The notes under the pieces are model-generated. The model saw nothing but the letters and a program-made list of their open reading frames with translations, searched no databases and was not told the DNA's origin. Made by a program: the position numbers and the translations under genes. Positions 31,611 through 43,872 of a stretch of 64,000 nt of DNA are shown in pieces; within the stretch, counting starts at the first letter, position 1; each line of letters opens with the position of its first letter. This stretch comes from Puccinia triticina. Lineage: Eukaryota; Basidiomycota; Pucciniomycetes; Pucciniales; Pucciniaceae. The stretch is from assembly GCF_026914185.1 (NCBI RefSeq), contig NC_070565.1:2232001-2296000 (forward strand), written 5' to 3'.

Positions 31611-34600
31611 TAATAAAATCATTGAAACATTTTTAATGCTTGATATTGGACCTTTAGATTGACCCCTGATATTCCCTTTGTGGAATCTTTTTTCAGTGAT
31701 CCAGGCCTCAAAACATACAATAAAGTTGTTTAGCAACAAACCCAATCCTACAAAAGAACAAGTTTGTGGTTTTCCCACTCAAATGTGGCATTTTTCAATC
31801 TAAAAAAAAACTATATCTCTAGTACGTCTGTGAGAAAAGAGTGCATCAGCACATCCTTCAGAATTACTTACCTCTGTTGATGAACAGACATCTCCTCTCA
31901 ATCCATGTTTTCACTTAGTGTATCTTCCAGATTGTTCTTACTTTTTGTCCATGTGTCTTGAATGGTATGCGTGTGTCTTGAATTACTAGTAGATGGGTGT
32001 TTGGATGTTTTTGTTTGCATAAGTTGTGTTGAGGTGTTCCTTCTCTTACTTTGAGGAATCCTCTCCGGGTGATTTGTGATGAGAATGTGTGTCAACAATT
32101 CAGAATTTTTGTAACAATGTGTAGTGTAACTTGCTGGTCATCCTCTGCTGCTTGAGTTTCATGTAACCTCCTGTATTTCTGGAAGTGATGTGTCTTCTGT
32201 GGCTGACCCTGTACTGTGGAGTTGGAGAGTGCTACCCCTACTTGCAGGTGTTTCAAACTTTGTTCTTGCCATCTTCAAGCTCTGATACAGGTAGTAGCTG
32301 ATCTGCAAGCCTGGTCAATATACTTTCTTCCTTTCTGTTCTCTTAACACAAATGTTGTAGGCTGATGTGTTGAGTACAGCTTTTTTTTAATCTGAAGATC
32401 CAAATAGAGACAGAAGTTGCTCCGTGCTGCTGGCAGAGTTTTGGTGGTAACTATTTGGTCCGGCAGCCTTGGCAATTGAGAATGAGTACGTGTCAGCCAA
32501 ACTGCCTGGAAGTCGGGGGTCTCAGGCTCTCTCAACGTCTCAGTTCGTCCCCTCTCCAACCAGCTCAGATAGGCTCTTGATGGGTATAACAAGAAGAGCC
32601 TGTGGTGAGTTCTTTCCCTCCTCATCGACTCCTGTTCCTCGAATAATTTGCGCACCACTCATCCACTCATCAATCTTACATATTGAGCTTGCGGGTGTTG
32701 TTAGTGATCATGGCCTATCCTATGTCCTTGAAGAATTCCCTTTGTCCATCCAACCCTTCCGAGGAGGTATGTATTCCTTCGTCATCCAAGACCCCAATGA
32801 ATATTAGTCTAACTCAATTACTTCATCCGTTCTCCCTGCAGGACATGCTTGCAAACTCTCCGAGTGAGCCTCGGGCTCCTACCTTTGCCTCCGTACCGGG
32901 TTGTAGCACCCTTTGAACCAACCCAGAAATCCTTGAAGGTCCCACCAGGGGGGAATTGGTGGCACTCTCTGGAGAGTGCCAGACCGTAATTTATGTGGGG
33001 AAGTGCTCCATAAGTAAGCCATGGCCTCATGTGTGACTATGTCATGAGTCAGCTGCATGTTGTGTTGATCTGATGCCTATCTTCATCTTATGTTCATGCA
33101 TGAAATCTGGTAAGTGAAATTTACCGGATGACCATTGGTAAGTCATTTTTCAATCATTTCCACTTTGGCTTCCTTGAACCACCTGTGGGCCCCATGTGCA
33201 GATTCTGTAGTAGCTTGTCAACACAGATCAACTTGCAAGAAGAAATCATGTCCACAGGTGGCAACATCTCACCGTTCTATGGGGTAAGTGGAGGTCATTT
33301 CTTCTTTCCAAGATAGATAGCCAAGCCAATTGAAAGATCGAGGATTGGTGATGTGCTAAAATAAAACACATGACATGCATAGGGCCAGAGGAAAGGTGGA
33401 ATCAATTGTGGAATTAGGTCATATTAGTAACATAAGTAAAAACTCATCAACCAGAAGATTACAATCTCCAGCAGCATCATTGGTGATACACAATTCCTGT
33501 CTGAGAAGTTGAATTCACACAGTCCATTCCTGATGTAGAGGAATGGTATTTGTAGAATTCATCCAGTTGATATGTGTTTCTCCTGCAAAAACTAAACTAT
33601 GACAGCACAAAAAGCTCCCCTTGGCTCCCTTCATTCAGGACAAGGAAGGTGAAATCCACACAGCACTGTGTCATCTGATACTAATTCCGCTGTATGTTCA
33701 GGTTTTATCCTCCAAGTAAAAATGGATCTTTGGCAGAATGCATCCAGGTTACTGCTTTCTGACATTAAGTGACCTCACTGTGAGACAAGCAACATGGTCC
33801 TGGATTGGATATATTGTCTTGAGTGCATTGTGGAGTGAATCCTGGATGGCCGACCACTTCACTTCCACCCTCCTGCCTGCACAACCCAACTTTACCCCAT
33901 TCTTGAATGTCTAAGCCCTCCTCCTCCTCCATGTGTCACGTAAAAATTCTAAGTGAAAAAACCGCAAGATCAAGGAAGATGATGCATATTGGGCTGTTTC
34001 CATACTTAAAATACTTAAATAGCTAGAGGGCATGATTGCTAGCAATGAGCGAGGCAGTTTCATAATTTGGAGATGGGAAAAATGGGTTCATGCAGGTTAT
34101 ATAACAAGGGTAAGAAAAGCGGGAACCATACACCGGGTAACCATGTCACCGCCATCCATGGTCGGACCACAATCAATCTACCCCTGACAAGTGCCCCCAG
34201 AATACCATGAAGCATTGCCAACTCAACAAGCTAGGTCAGATCAGACGCGTTGTTATTGTGTGATTATAACACTGAAAAGAAGATGGGATAGGCAGTATCA
34301 CAATAGAGCCCCAACTATGTTGCAGCCATGATCTCACCCTGTATAATCCCTGCTTGATCTGGGATTATATAGCCGGAAAGGGGAAGGATAACACGGTGAA
34401 TTCCATGGGTATTGGGAAATAATGAGCAGGCAAATTGTGTGAAGAAGCTGTGTTGCCATCTTGGGACCCTTCCATTGCCAATATTCAACAAGAACCATAT
34501 CTACTTTCTTGTTCAGGTCACTACCACAGGACTTCTGGGAGCAAGGTGTACTATTTTGTGGACTTCACTCCTGCCAAATCAATCTCCTTCAAAACCACTG

Positions 34601-35830
34601 TGGAATTGTTGATCTCCTTACTGGGTAATCAGCAGATGTCTGAAAGTCAAGGAGAGGGTTTCCTATTGTTCTAGATCTTCGGTGGCTTTTAATTGAGCCT
34701 GAATGCATGAGTGTATAGCCTCCGAGTAATAAATTTCATAGAGAGATGCTACTATTGCTTATATCCAAGCTACTTATGGGTGAAAGATCATCAAAGTGGC
34801 AGCTTGAGCAAGTTGTTGGCACAAGATAGAAATCAAATCCACTCCTTCCCTCCCCTTGTACTTCAAATTACACACAGGGAAAAACAACATCTGTAAGACG
34901 CATCTGCCAGGCATTACTCCAAAACCTTCAAGCACCACGGCAAAAGTGATGTCGAGATGGGTTGATTTGGACAGGCAGCACAACATCTAGCCCTTTCTAA
35001 GCTTTGCTTATGCCTCAATCTGTCAGCATGGAAAGTTGATCAGCTGCTGCAAATCGGGGAAGTGCGGATTTCCTGGTGTATCTATTCTGTGGGGCCCATT
35101 GAGCCCTTGACGATGTGCTTGAGCAAGTGCCGGATGGGAATATACACCTGTTGCTGCCTGCCCCTGTACAACCTCTTCACTTTGACCTGGGATGGCTGGC
35201 TCCAACAGAGGTGAATTGCAGGGCTCCTCTTGGACCTCTCTGGAAATCTCGGGCAAGGATCAACGATCAATCCCCCCAAATGTTGGCAACCTTCCCTCCT
35301 GACCCAGTTAGAGGATCTGTAGAAGGTGGATAGATGTCTATGGCTGAAAGGAGATGTGGGTTCTGTTCAGACTGTATGATTTCTAGTTGTGCCTTGGCTG
35401 GAAGTGCCACCGGAGACTCAGGTCCGGGTGGTGGACTTAGGATGGCGGCTGAGGTGGAAGTCATGCCATAGCGGGTGTGCAGTTTTTGTGAATTAGTGAC
35501 TTAGCAAGTTCTGCTGTTGGCTCCCAGGCCCACTTCAGACAAGCTGTATCTGATCATAACCATTCAGGGTGTCTCAGGAATTGGGTTGAGGGCAGAGGGT
35601 GGAGCAGCCGTGGATCGCTAGTAGCTTGACTATGATTCACAACGACAGGGCCGAAATTCTGACCTTGTCAGCAACGGAACAGTCCCACAGCAACCACCTG
35701 TCACAGAAGTCTACCATAATGAACGGCCGGACATTACGGTGGACATAGACGAGGTTTCCCCCCCCCCCCCCCCCCCTGGCCTGCGTTTGTATGGATCAGG
35801 TGAATATGAAGGACCTGCAGAAGTTGGCCT
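31611..35830. other. gene-poor stretch
   Basis: No supported gene. Splice-like exon fragments occur, such as 34495-34674 and 33128-33316 (each near GTAAGT or GT motifs), but none shows a known domain or a continuous frame. A palindrome GGCACTCTCTGGAGAGTGCC is at 32961-32980, preceded by an ACCAGGGGGGAATT word like that inside the element at 25142-26665. A C-run lies at about 35758-35777. Confidence 0.4.
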
Positions 35831-37005
35831 ATGAAAGGATTGCGGGGCCAACAGGCAATCAGGGCAGTTCAACCCTTCCCCAAATACGGACATACATCAG
35901 ACCATGACACCATTCTTCTTTCGCGCTTGGCAGGATTTGTTTGGGTGAGTCAAAGGGTGGTGGGGACGTATCCTCACTGTTTGAATGCAAGAAAGGGGAA
36001 ACATCTCCCAGATGACGTACATGGGTAAACAGCGAGCACAAGATGCTTTCCCTTTGTTTCAGTTCCAAGGGCATGATTGGCCAACACCGGTCATATGACT
36101 CATTCTGGGATGATGAATCTGCAACAGTGGTCCTCTCTGTTGTCTCCCTGATCTGCCTCACTGGTTTGGTTCCTCTCACCCTGCGACATCAATATCCTCA
36201 GCATGATCGAGCTTGCCGGCAATATCCATATGTCAAACACGAATCAGGATGATATACGTGGTGTAGACAATGAGATCCATATCAAGACTTGCATCGTGTC
36301 TTATCAGCTCCCCTCCGATGTTGTCAGGTCGGCGCACCAACAGTACAATGTTGTGCTTAAGTCAACTTCAGCCAACGTGCCAGCCATTCTATACGACTTC
36401 TGCACTCAAGTTTTCTTCAGCGGCCAACTCATCGTTCATCCCGATTCGAGGCCCCCCACAATTCTAGTTGAACGTTTCAGATGGCAGGTCCACCGGGGAC
36501 ACTTTCCACTCGCTCATGATTTTGAGGATACCCACGCCTCTGGTACAGCTTATGTAGTTAAAGTCCATATGAATCCGATTGTTGGTTGTGTGCGGTTCGT
36601 TGAAGTTGTTAATCCAGAAATGAAGGTGGTAAGTGTGCTTCTCTTGTTTAGTCAAAACCCTCTGCATTTCTTTTGCTCTTGTTGGCTAGTTTTGATTGCA
36701 AGTCGCGGGCACTGACTTGGAACTATAGGGCAAGTGTGGTCACATGAAGCTGTTGGCTACAAATGCCCTGGTACACGAGCGCTTTCAAACTCTTCGCCGG
36801 GGGGATACTATAAGGTTCGGTGGGATCACAGCAAATGAATCAAGTAACGGAAGCAGATTACTGGCCATAAGGGTACGCTGTATACACCCGCGGTTTCAGT
36901 GCCTTGGAAGGAGGACTGACTTATTCTACAGGTCAAGTGTGCCTCCAAGCTTGAAAGAGTTGATAAGACCACCTACCAATTAAGAGCCAACCCGAAGAGA
37001 CATTT
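35831..37005 (+). CDS. unrecognised spliced gene or remnant
   Basis: Three exon-like pieces: about 35831-35942 ending before GTGAGTCAA; 36203-36627 (helix/strand mix with DVVRSAHQQYNVVLK and ILVERFRW) ending at GTAAGTGTG; and 36729-36870 starting after an ATAG acceptor, with HMKLLATNALVHERF, before GTACGC. The intron ends look canonical, but the first junction gives a stop in one reading. No domain recognised. It could be a decayed host gene or a transposon-carried ORF. Confidence 0.35.
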
Positions 37006-37597
37006 CAACCTCCGAGTAAGCAATTGGAACAGACCTGCAAGGACGAGACGAGTCCAGCGGAAGAAAATCCATTGTCCTTGATTCCAGGCTCTGGATCCGA
37101 TAGGCCACAGTAGATCATATCCTGAGTTGCACACATATGCCCGAATACTCCCTTCGCACCCTTGGAATTTGTTCCTGCTCGTCCCGACCCTTGAGATCCA
37201 TCTTTGTTTGTTCTCTAATTGGTGGCATGTGTCGGCAGCAACAATCACACTGCTGGCTGTTTGAAATTAAGCTTGTGTTGTTGGGCAGCTGCATCTATGT
37301 TCTGCTCAATTGTATGATTGAGATCAAGCTTTGATCCTCTGGAGCAGTGCAGTGTCAACTTATGTGAAATAGTATTTGAGCAAACCTCCGCAGGGCAACA
37401 CCAAAATCATTGGCACAGTGGGTTTACATCTCTTCTGTGTATTTTTCATATCTCACGGAGAATGGGTGGGTAAAGACAGCATCAAAAGAAGAAATTGTCG
37501 CCTTATTTACAATTCAGCGATGTGCTCCTTCAGTAAGAATCGGGACAAAGATACATGCGCTCAGGTGCACTCGCAAGTTCTAGTTAACAACATAGGT
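37006..37597. other. intergenic stretch, nothing recognised
   Basis: No supported gene, repeat family or RNA. Short open frames lack motifs. Confidence 0.4.
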
Positions 37598-40126
37598 TTA
37601 TTTACGTGTAATTTGATGGGGGGTGTGTGGCATAAGAAAGGGAGAAGTAGGTTTCAACGTATTCCAATGATTAAGGAAGTCGGTAGTTATTGCCTGGGCA
37701 AGCTGGTATCGGGTGGGGACTTGGACCGAGGCAAGAGAGCAAAGCTTGTCCGGAGACTGGAAGACAGGAGCGAGCATCTTGACCAGAAGTGCGGAAAGGC
37801 TACGCCAAATGGTTTCTTTGCAGGTGTGTGACGTTGAAGAGTGCTGCTTGATGATAGAGATTGCCTGAATGAATGACATGCACGTCAACACTCCAGCTAT
37901 GCAATGATCCCGTGATGTAATGAAGAGTCCGCGAACTCCAGCAAGGATGAAGTAAACAAGGGGCTGGAAGTTCTGCTTCTTCTGATACTTTTGGAGCTTT
38001 TGGACTGCTGCTTTGGGGAACTGAGTCAGAGCCGATGGATCCGGCTCGGTAGGAGAGAGTTGTTTGTCTGAGTTGTTGGTGGAAGCTTGATTGGCACGGG
38101 TGTTTGCCTTCTTTTGCGCTGCCGTCAAGGGAGCCTTGCTCAGGGAGTGCGTTTGCATTATGATATAGGCCATCAGAACATCTATGATAACGTTGCGGAA
38201 GTCATGAAGGAGATCGACGGAGTGCATGCGCTGGTTGGGCTGAAGAGAACGGTTGCTCTGATCTGAGGGCGGGTCGAAGGTGGATGATGAGTTTTTCAAA
38301 GTGTCGAGGTAACGAAGTGCTTTGACGCCCCTTGTGACGTGATCGTCCGTTGGTTGGGAGTTGATTGGTGGCGGGATGAAAAAACTATCAGCCATCAGTT
38401 CAACGGAGGCAGCGACAACCTTGGCCCATTTGGCGGTGACGTATTGGGGGGGGGGTAGTGCAATCGGTACAAGCAACGGACAAGAGTGGACTCTGGATGT
38501 TGAGTTCTTTTGAAAGGGGGAATGAAGGAGCCAGGCGCGAGGTCATTGTTCTTATTGCCGAACTCAGTTAGCAGTGGGAAGTCGAGCAAATCCGGGCAAT
38601 ACCACTGCTCCTGATGAGAGGGGCTGAGGAATTCATCGGCTGAGGTAGAAGGAGACTGTCAGCTGTTGTAAATCAAGTCGCACCATCGACCAGCAGTCAA
38701 ACTCACCCAGAGATGTTATTGTCTGGATCCAAGAGGAATAGGAGCAGGAGATGCGTCCCAATTGGAAGGAGGGAGCGGCCAGAGGTGGATTGTGCAGACC
38801 CTGGGCGCAGTTTTCGAGCAAATGGGAGAGAGAATTCCAAGTGGCCACATACTTGGACCAGGACGGTTTTGATCCAGCCCACTCCTGAGTGATAGAAACC
38901 ACTTGTGCTCGGATCTGGTCAGACTTAATGATCGTGAGGTGAGGAAGTGGAGAGGTGGCGGTCTGTTTGGATGATTCAGTTGGACGCTGATCAGTATGAG
39001 TTGTGGTCGAATTCAAGGGACCACTAGCAGCAGGAGTGGGGCCATGCTCAGCCGTAGGAAGCGGGAGGGATTGAGGCTCCCCGGATGTCTGATTTGCTGT
39101 AGCATCTTTGTGAGGCGCGGGGGATGGGGATTGCTGGGGGGCCAAACCGTGTTCGGAAGTAGTTGATCCCTCGGCGGTGGGATCGCTCAATCGAGGGTGT
39201 GTGGAAGCGTCTGGTTGCGCACCACCGGGCAGTGTGACTTGAGATGGGTAGTCGTCAGGTCTGGCAAGACGTAGATTTTGGCTAGTTTTGTCGGCAACGG
39301 CGTTGGGCTGCCCAAAAGGATGGCTCAGCGCCGGCGGGGACCACGTCTTCCCAGGAGAATTGGTCCTTGTCCAGCGAGTCGGTAGGTGGGAGGCCGGCTA
39401 GGGTTGTCTGAGGAGTCATGATTGGCGCTAGGGAAGTGCTGGCCAATGCTGGGGTCTTGTCAAGGAGATTGACCACCTTAACCGATTTCTCCTTTGGTCC
39501 TCGTTTGATGGGTGGCCGCTTGTGGAATGGCTTCCCCATTGAAACCGCTGTGGTTGAGGGGCTGGTGGGTTGGGCAATTCTGATATCCTTGTCATTGGGG
39601 ACAATGCCGGTTTGTTCCCATTCTGTAGGGAGAAGGTGGGTGGTGAGTTGCAAGGCATTGAATTGGTGGATCATGAGGATACAGGACAACCCACTTTGTC
39701 TGCTCCGTCTGATGGAAAATGCTAGATCTTGAGCTTTGCGTTTGCAGCTACGGGGTAACTTGAGGGCAAGGATTGCTAGAGCTTGTTGCTCGGCAGCTCC
39801 AATGCTGCGATCAAACTCATCGGCGGTAATCTCCTGGATCTCGGTTGACAGAATGGATTCTTGAGGTTCAAGGGAGGCGGAGGATACCGACGGGAGGTTC
39901 TGAAGGGCAAACTGGGAGAATGAAGGTGGGGCGGTCGGAAGCCCCGGATAGTTCTGAAGGAGGTCCTGTTCAGCTGATGCAACGCCAAATCAGCTTTGGC
40001 ACGGCAGGACAAGCAGGAATGGCTGAGATTTGACTTACTGGGAGGTGGAGTGGCAGACAGCCGATCACTGGTAGGAGGGGTGGGTGTAGACTGGTCGGAC
40101 GGGTTTGATGGAGGGCGATCACTCAT
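37598..40126 (-). pseudogene. unrecognised spliced gene with two frameshifts
   Basis: Starts at ATG 40126 (MSDRPPSNPSDQ). Exon 1 ends at 40039. A 65-nt intron (40038-39974, GTAAGT...CATCAG) joins in phase to a helical region with RSIGAAEQQALAILALKL. A 1-nt shift near 39310 moves to a Pro/Thr-rich linker. A second intron (38706-38640, GTGAGT...CTCAG, 67 nt) also joins in phase to DEFLSPSHQEQWYCPDLL. A run of ten G at 38446-38455 causes the second shift, and the frame then runs to 37598. A TATA-like ATAAATAC lies at about 40250-40243, upstream. Two phase-consistent introns argue for a real gene; the G-run may be an assembly error. Function unknown. Confidence 0.65.
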
Positions 40127-41957
40127 GTTGGTGGGTGTGGATTAAATCTGAAGAGGAAGAATGGGTTTGAGAGTGGCGGAATGTGAGGAAAGCGGAGGAC
40201 GATGAGTGGGCAAAAGAGCGAGGGCAGGGTCAGGAGAACCCCGTATTTATGGGCGACAGAAGAAGGGGGCACTTGTCCTTTGTGGGGCCCCAATTGTATG
40301 GGAGCTGTGTGGGGTCACTTTCAACTTCTCCCTTTGAGAAGATCTACAAGAATGTTTGCTTTGGGTGACCGAATACCCCGCTGCTGATGATGGCTTCCCT
40401 TATTTGCACATGATGATATGTAATTGGGCAAGCGTGACGCACGCTGAGCATGGGAGATCCGTTCCCACCCCCATTCTCAGCGTGCACAATGTGGCTCCTC
40501 CCGGTGATAGGCCAGGGAGAGATCCTTGATCAGGGCAATGATATTGCGGGGTGAGGACGTGACTTGGTTCAAGGGCAGCGCGGCCGGATCTGTGCTGTGG
40601 CAGGGTAAATGTAGGGGGAGGACTGAGCATGTATGTAGCACTCGGTGCTGCATGCTCAGTCTTCCAGATGTTCTACCAAACGTCACAGTGGACAACATAG
40701 TTGCCTAGATTATCTGTAGTGTGACACCTTGGCAGCGTGGCAACGGCTTGGGTCAGCAGGTGGATAGATCTTGAAGTGGTGAATGAGCTCCCTGGGCAGG
40801 CGTTGACAGTGGGTCCTGCAGTTGGATCCTTCGGTACGCGGAGAATAGCACAACTTGGGTGTCGAGATGATTCAGGCACGCCTGAAAGCTCATTGGGGTG
40901 GGGCCTTGGTAGGCTTGATCTGCCACATGGTTGAGACATCAGGCCTGGCTGATCATTTGGCATTTGTCCACCCTGACGTTCGGCCGAGCGTCATGGTGTG
41001 CATCAGATGCCGGCCGGCGTGGACAAGTCACAAGCACATATCACAACCCCGCCACCGATTGTTGGTGCTTCAGCCGATCTCTGTATAACTCTGACGGCCC
41101 CACATGACCCTATCAATGCGCACCCACAGCATTATTGGCAGCGGTGCTTGGGTTTGGGAGACACGTGAAGCCGACCCAACTGCATTGCGGAAGGAGCGAT
41201 GATTGAGCGCAGTGCCTCTGGTGGTGCTTATCAATCATTACTGACACCGATGCGAGACAACCAATGAAACCAAAGGGTTGTGCACCGCACACATTGTGGG
41301 CTCCCCACCCTCTTCAGCCATAACATGACCCACCAGCTAGCCAGGAGGTCCCATCTTGAGCGTGTTTGGGTAGAATAGGAAGGGCAGATGAAGACTGGGA
41401 ATGTGGCCCCGTGTCGGGGACCAATGATTGCTTGTGCAAGCAACCTCACTCCGGTGGTGAAGGGCTGCCCCGGCCAACACCCCAAATTCATGAACCCACA
41501 CCTCTCGCGTGGCCTGTAAACGCGTGCGCAAAGGAGCAACTCCATTGGCTCTTGGGTGATGAGATGTCATTGCTGTAGGCAGCGAGGGTGATAGGTGCGC
41601 CGCAGGAGGGGTGACATCCTGTGCTTGTCCACCCCGACCTTTGGCCGATGGTTGTGGTGGACAGCGTATAGGGCAAGAACCCGGTCATGCCCACAGTGCC
41701 CACATGGTTGTCTCCCCCAACGTTCGGCCGGACGTGAGGGTGGACACAAGCAGGGTGGCCTCGGAGTCCTGCCTCTGCCCGAGGGCCATGTAGCAAGGAT
41801 GGGTGGAAAGTCAGCCTGAGCCTCACTCAGGGGTGACGCGTGTATTGTCATCGTCTCTGAGGGCACTCATAAAGAGGTTACAACTACAAGATTTATATAA
41901 AGGGAATTATGAATTATACCGCTTCGTGGAGGCTCCATCCCTGCATGGGACAGCCCT
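40127..41957. other. intergenic stretch with recurring palindromes
   Basis: No supported gene. Imperfect palindromes of about 36 bp built on GTCCACC, ACGTTCGGCCGGACGT and GGTGGAC occur at 40966-41000, 41627-41662 and 41711-41745; a weaker one is at 40670-40698. Most open frames span these repeats. Confidence 0.5.
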
Positions 41958-43382
41958 TCAAGTGTCCACCTGCATCATGCCCGTTGATATCACAGCGGGA
42001 TTTGGAGCTGAACCACTGGGCCCCGCCGGTGGTAGGCCGGTGGAATTTGGCGCTTGGGCGGATGAACTCGTGCCAGTGGTGCTAGTGTGTCGGAAGCAGA
42101 TATCTTCTAGGTTTTTTGCGATCGTACTGAGGTCTATTGCTGCTACCGTCGACACAGTCTCCTGCTCATAAGTGCTGAGTTTCGACCAGTATTCTTTCCT
42201 ATAACAATCGAGCGGCAATCCTCGGGCGACTCCAATGATTCCCTTTGTTGGTTTGAAGTTGCGTCGTGAGCAAGGATACATCTTGGCATGGGTTGCAATC
42301 GTTTGGCGGTGCTGTGCCTGGGCTTGGACCATCTTGTCGATGCAGTGGAGGATTGTCGTGAGGTCGTCGCTCCGCCATTCAGGCACAAGGCTGATTGGGT
42401 GGTTATTTGGGCCGCCATCTTCTATGTCAGAGCTGCACTCTTTCTGCTCCACAATGTGTGCCAGCGCGATATTTTTGGGAAACAGCTTGTCTACTGCTCC
42501 GCATCTGTTTTCCTTGATCTGCGTTTTGCGAGATGATGATTGGTCAATATACAGATTTGCAAGGCCGGGAAAATCTCCTCTCTGGATCTCGGAGTTACTT
42601 ACCTTCTTCTTCCAGCGTTGGTATTGTCCCTTTGCCGATTTCTCGCCCTTCATCTGATCGTACACGTCAAGCGGCATATCTTGATAGTCCCGCAGCTCTT
42701 GTGCTTTAGTCTGGAGCCACTGATGGATGATCGCCGGGGCTTTGCCGGCTTGCGCGTCACTGACTTGGGTTGTTCGGCGAATCCACTCGACAGCCTTGAC
42801 AGCTAGTAGCTCAACAACTGCTGAATTCCATCCAGAGCTGTCCCCCGGTCCCTTCGCCCATTCAAAGGTCATCCTACTTATGCCCGCGAATGCCAGGGAC
42901 CTTTTGACATCAGCTTGGGTTTGGGGGCTGATTGGCTTGCAGCCTTTGGCTGCACGTTTGACAACAACCGAAGTGAATGGTGGTGAGACCGCATGGCGCC
43001 GTATCTCTTTTTCGGCAGTGGCAACAAAATGGTTGATTTCCGCGGGGCTCTTGCCGGATAGTGCTTCACGAAGTCGATCGAGCTGGGTTATTATAGCCTG
43101 ACTTCTCTTTTCAACCCAGTAAAGATCGGCTAGTTCTTTTTCAGTAGGAGTTTGGGGGTAATCTTGTGGTTTTTCCGGATAGCCAAGGAAAAACTTGACA
43201 AATCCTTGGATATCCCGCAAATATTTGTTGCAGTGCTTGGTGAGCGCGCCCTTTTCAGCTATTCCTTTCGCACAACGCCCGGATCGTCGTTTGCCGTTCA
43301 TCTCCTCCGCTTCCATCCTCCCTTTCCTAGCATTCTCCACTACAAACTTTGGGTCCAATCGTGAGCTATCGCCGACCTCCAC
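41958..43382 (-). CDS. unrecognised 474-codon ORF
   Basis: Uninterrupted frame, so one of the best preserved genes here. Basic and helical, with FVKFFLGYPEKPQDY near the N-terminus, DVKRSLAFAGISRMTF in the middle and RRNFKPTKGIIGVARGLPLD near the C-terminus, then a Ser/Thr/Pro-rich tail. No named domain recognised. The frame stays open upstream to a TTTTTTAG acceptor at about 43418, so 43382 (GTG) is not a true start and an upstream exon is likely. It may be a transposon-associated protein or a lineage-specific host gene. Confidence 0.65.
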   Translation of the reverse strand: MEVGDSSRLDPKFVVENARKGRMEAEEMNGKRRSGRCAKGIAEKGALTKHCNKYLRDIQGFVKFFLGYPEKPQDYPQTPTEKELADLYWVEKRSQAIITQLDRLREALSGKSPAEINHFVATAEKEIRRHAVSPPFTSVVVKRAAKGCKPISPQTQADVKRSLAFAGISRMTFEWAKGPGDSSGWNSAVVELLAVKAVEWIRRTTQVSDAQAGKAPAIIHQWLQTKAQELRDYQDMPLDVYDQMKGEKSAKGQYQRWKKKVSNSEIQRGDFPGLANLYIDQSSSRKTQIKENRCGAVDKLFPKNIALAHIVEQKECSSDIEDGGPNNHPISLVPEWRSDDLTTILHCIDKMVQAQAQHRQTIATHAKMYPCSRRNFKPTKGIIGVARGLPLDCYRKEYWSKLSTYEQETVSTVAAIDLSTIAKNLEDICFRHTSTTGTSSSAQAPNSTGLPPAGPSGSAPNPAVISTGMMQVDT

Positions 43383-43433
43383 TGGTTTATTCTGGGCCTC
43401 CCCACAACCACCACCTAAAAAAGAGGCAACAGA

Positions 43434-43658
43434 TCAGCTGACTCGTGCTGTAATTTTAATTGCTGGGTACATTCTCAGATAGGACCTCGACTTGCCCTCA
43501 GCATTGGTGTTCATCGCGGATTGACCCTCCGGATTCGTGGCCCTATCTTTAAACTCGGGGACCAGACGATCAACCAGGGCAGAGATCCATTGGAAGTCTT
43601 GATCAGGACTGGGGGGGGGATCACCCTGCTGATCAGCGGGAGTGGTTGGGTTATTCAT
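43434..43658 (-). CDS. probable first exon of the 41958-43382 gene
   Basis: ATG at 43658, start MNNPTTPADQQGDPPPSPD, then an amphipathic stretch FQWISALVDRLVPEF. It lies 50-250 nt upstream of the acceptor. I could not find a donor giving a consistent phase, so the exact junction is unresolved. Confidence 0.45.
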   Translation of the reverse strand: MNNPTTPADQQGDPPPSPDQDFQWISALVDRLVPEFKDRATNPEGQSAMNTNAEGKSRSYLRMYPAIKITARVS

Positions 43659-43872
43659 CTATGAAGTGTGTATGGCAGTAGTAGGCAGGGCCACCAGAGG
43701 CTAGGTTGATGGTGGTGAAGAAGGCCGTGGGATGGATCTGCTTGGGTGGAATGTGTGCCTGTTGTAACTTATAATCCAACCTGAAAAGATCAGAAACGAA
43801 GCTGGGGCCCAATGGGGGAATAAATATGTTGCAACTTAGGCGGAACAATGCAATATCTGGATAATTATAAAG

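Noticed and set aside
32469..33030. Possible protein genes in 32.3-33.0 kb on both strands
   Set aside because: No motif, no consistent splice structure and overlapping frames on both strands; not enough to call.
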